Shown: positions 62,576-64,000 of the stretch, piece after piece
Position numbering within the stretch: position 1 is the first letter of the stretch
How the letters are laid out: the number at the start of each line of letters is the position of its first letter
The notes under the pieces: generated by a model
The model's input: the letters and a program-made list of their open reading frames with translations, nothing else
Database searches by the model: none
Told to the model about the DNA's origin: nothing
Source of the DNA: Sporosarcina sp. Te-1
GTDB lineage: Bacteria; Bacillota; Bacilli; Bacillales_A; Planococcaceae
Reading direction: 5' to 3'
DNA: 64,000 nt
Assembly: GCF_017498505.1 (NCBI RefSeq)
Contig: NZ_CP071798.1
Coordinates: 4,233,763-4,297,762, forward strand
Translations under genes and position numbers: made by a program

Positions 62576-63955
62576 ATGACAAAATTAGATGGATTGACAG
62601 AGAACCGGAATAGGGCAAACGACTACGTGCATGAAGTATACCAGTTAGTAAAAAAAAGGAATCCGGATGAAAAGGAATTTCTACAAGCGACAAGAGAAAT
62701 CTTTGACTCCTTGCGGCCTGTCTTCGCCAAGCATCCAGAATACATTTCAAACGGCATATTAGAACGAATCACAGAGCCCGAGCGTATCATTTCCTTCCGG
62801 GTGGCGTGGGAGGATGATAAAGGCAAAGTGCAAGTGAACCGTGGCTTCCGTGTTCAGTTCAATAGTGACCTCGGCCCATATAAGGGCGGCATCCGCTTCC
62901 ATCCTTCCGTTAACAGCAGCATTATGAAATTCCTCGCATTTGAGCAGATTTTTAAAAATGCATTGACCGGCCAACCGATCGGAGCGGGCAAAGGCGGATC
63001 CGATTTCGATCCAAAAGGGAAATCAGATCGTGAAATCATGCGCTTCACACAAAGCTTCATGACGGAATTGAGCAAGCATATCGGCCCGGACATTGACGTG
63101 CCGGCAGGCGATATTGGAGTCGGAAAACGAGAAATCGGTTATATGTTCGGTCAGTACAATCGTTTAAAAGGCGGCTATGAAGCGGGCGTCCTGACAGGTA
63201 AAAATCCAAATCATGGAGGAAGTTTGGGAAGGAAGGAAGCGACCGGATACGGCACTGTCTATTTCGTCGAGGAGATGTTGAATGAAAATGGACTGTCCAT
63301 AACAGGCAAGAAGGTTATTGTCTCAGGTTCTGGAAATGTTTCCACCTATGCCATGGAAAAGGCACAGCAGCTTGGCGGAATAGTCATTGCATGCAGTGAC
63401 TCAGACGGCTTTATTGTCGATTTAGAAGGGATAAATCTTGAGACAGTGAAACGTTTAAAGGAAGTAGAGCACAAGCGGATAGCAGAATATATCAAAGAAC
63501 ACCCGCACGCCGCCTATCATTCAGATTGTTCCGGCATCTGGTCGATTTTATGTGACATAGCCTTGCCTTGTGCCACCCAAAATGAGATCGATGAAATTTC
63601 CGCTCATACGCTTATAGGAAATGGCGTTATAGCCATCGGAGAAGGTGCCAACATGCCATGTACCATTGAAGCCATTGATTTATTCCATGAAAATCGAGTG
63701 TTATTCGCACCCGCAAAAGCAGCCAATGCGGGAGGCGTTGCCGTGTCAGCGATGGAAATGTCGCAAAACAGCATGAGGTTGCGCTGGACGGAAGCGGAAG
63801 TGGATGAACGATTGAAAGTCGTCATGCACAATATATTTGAGAGCTGCAAAAAAGCGGCAGAAAACTACGGGCATCCGGGGAACCTGGCAGTGGGAGCAAA
63901 TATTGCCGGTTTCCTGAAAGTGGCAGACGCTATGGTTGCGCATGGCATCCGATGA
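62576..63955 (+). CDS. gdhA: NADP-specific glutamate dehydrogenase
   Basis: A hexameric-type enzyme of 459 residues that makes glutamate from 2-oxoglutarate and ammonia with NADPH. It contains the substrate region NSDLGPYKGGIRFHPSV, the catalytic lysine in PIGAGKGGSDFDPKGKSD, DVPAGDIGVGKREIGYM and the Rossmann part VIVSGSGNVSTYAME. The length and the stretch SLGRKEATGYGTVYF fit the GdhA type rather than the catabolic RocG type. ATG 62576 is chosen 4 bases after GAGG; upstream in-frame codons at 62555 and 62567 are possible. Confidence 0.94.
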   Translation: MTKLDGLTENRNRANDYVHEVYQLVKKRNPDEKEFLQATREIFDSLRPVFAKHPEYISNGILERITEPERIISFRVAWEDDKGKVQVNRGFRVQFNSDLGPYKGGIRFHPSVNSSIMKFLAFEQIFKNALTGQPIGAGKGGSDFDPKGKSDREIMRFTQSFMTELSKHIGPDIDVPAGDIGVGKREIGYMFGQYNRLKGGYEAGVLTGKNPNHGGSLGRKEATGYGTVYFVEEMLNENGLSITGKKVIVSGSGNVSTYAMEKAQQLGGIVIACSDSDGFIVDLEGINLETVKRLKEVEHKRIAEYIKEHPHAAYHSDCSGIWSILCDIALPCATQNEIDEISAHTLIGNGVIAIGEGANMPCTIEAIDLFHENRVLFAPAKAANAGGVAVSAMEMSQNSMRLRWTEAEVDERLKVVMHNIFESCKKAAENYGHPGNLAVGANIAGFLKVADAMVAHGIR

Positions 63956-64000
63956 CGCTAAGTCTTTTATCGAAACGTAAAATCAGGTAGAGAAAACAAA

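Overview
The window looks like chromosomal DNA from an endospore-forming, low-to-medium-GC member of the Bacillales, most likely a Planococcaceae genus such as Sporosarcina (inference). Pointers are an H-type small acid-soluble spore protein gene, a CotF-type coat protein, a SleL/YaaH-type cortex hydrolase, a LytH-like M23 peptidase, AbrB, HelD, YmaF, T-box and S-box leaders, strong AGGAGG-type ribosome binding sites and frequent GTG/TTG starts. No rRNA, tRNA, CRISPR array or phage was recognised.

Layout. 1-3.7 kb: a TRAP-TAXI transporter operon ending in a terminator into which a group IIC intron (3736-5623) has inserted. 5.6-10.6 kb: an ABC-2 exporter, lipoprotein and second ATPase operon with its own promoter. 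10.7-14 kb: an SLC13-type permease, a VOC protein and YitT. 14-18.8 kb: an NhaC-type antiporter, an unfamiliar three-part regulator on the opposite strand, an enolase-superfamily epimerase/racemase and a GNAT enzyme. A 17-bp direct-repeat operator occurs in front of both the antiporter and the regulator/epimerase pair, so these genes probably form one regulon; I consider this the best candidate for an undescribed system. 18.9-33 kb: three paralogous chemoreceptors, HelD, an ECF sigma-ABC exporter operon and an AGCS symporter. 33-40 kb: a GNAT protein, a TSUP permease, a decayed ring-cleaving dioxygenase, ymaF, the short sspH gene, CorA, ThpR, a large catalase and a 21-bp tandem repeat. 40-44 kb: a HAD hydrolase and a serine-biosynthesis operon (class V aminotransferase plus serA) behind two tandem T-box leaders, both read as serine (AGC). 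44-49 kb: DUF3231, prolyl oligopeptidase and a frameshifted IS1182-type element that stops four bases from the end of a LytH-like gene. 50-64 kb: dipeptidase/DUF819/XRE-cupin genes, a thioredoxin, GDPD, AbrB, a second YitT, an S-box and metA, DUF421, a probable SMR-pump remnant, a HAD-IB phosphatase, RluA, CotF-like, SleL-like, a 46-residue membrane ORF and NADP-type gdhA.

Most of the window is ordinary housekeeping, uptake and sporulation content. The accessory signals are the group II intron, the IS1182 copy, two decayed genes and the repeat array. Function calls rest on motif recognition by eye; no database search was possible.
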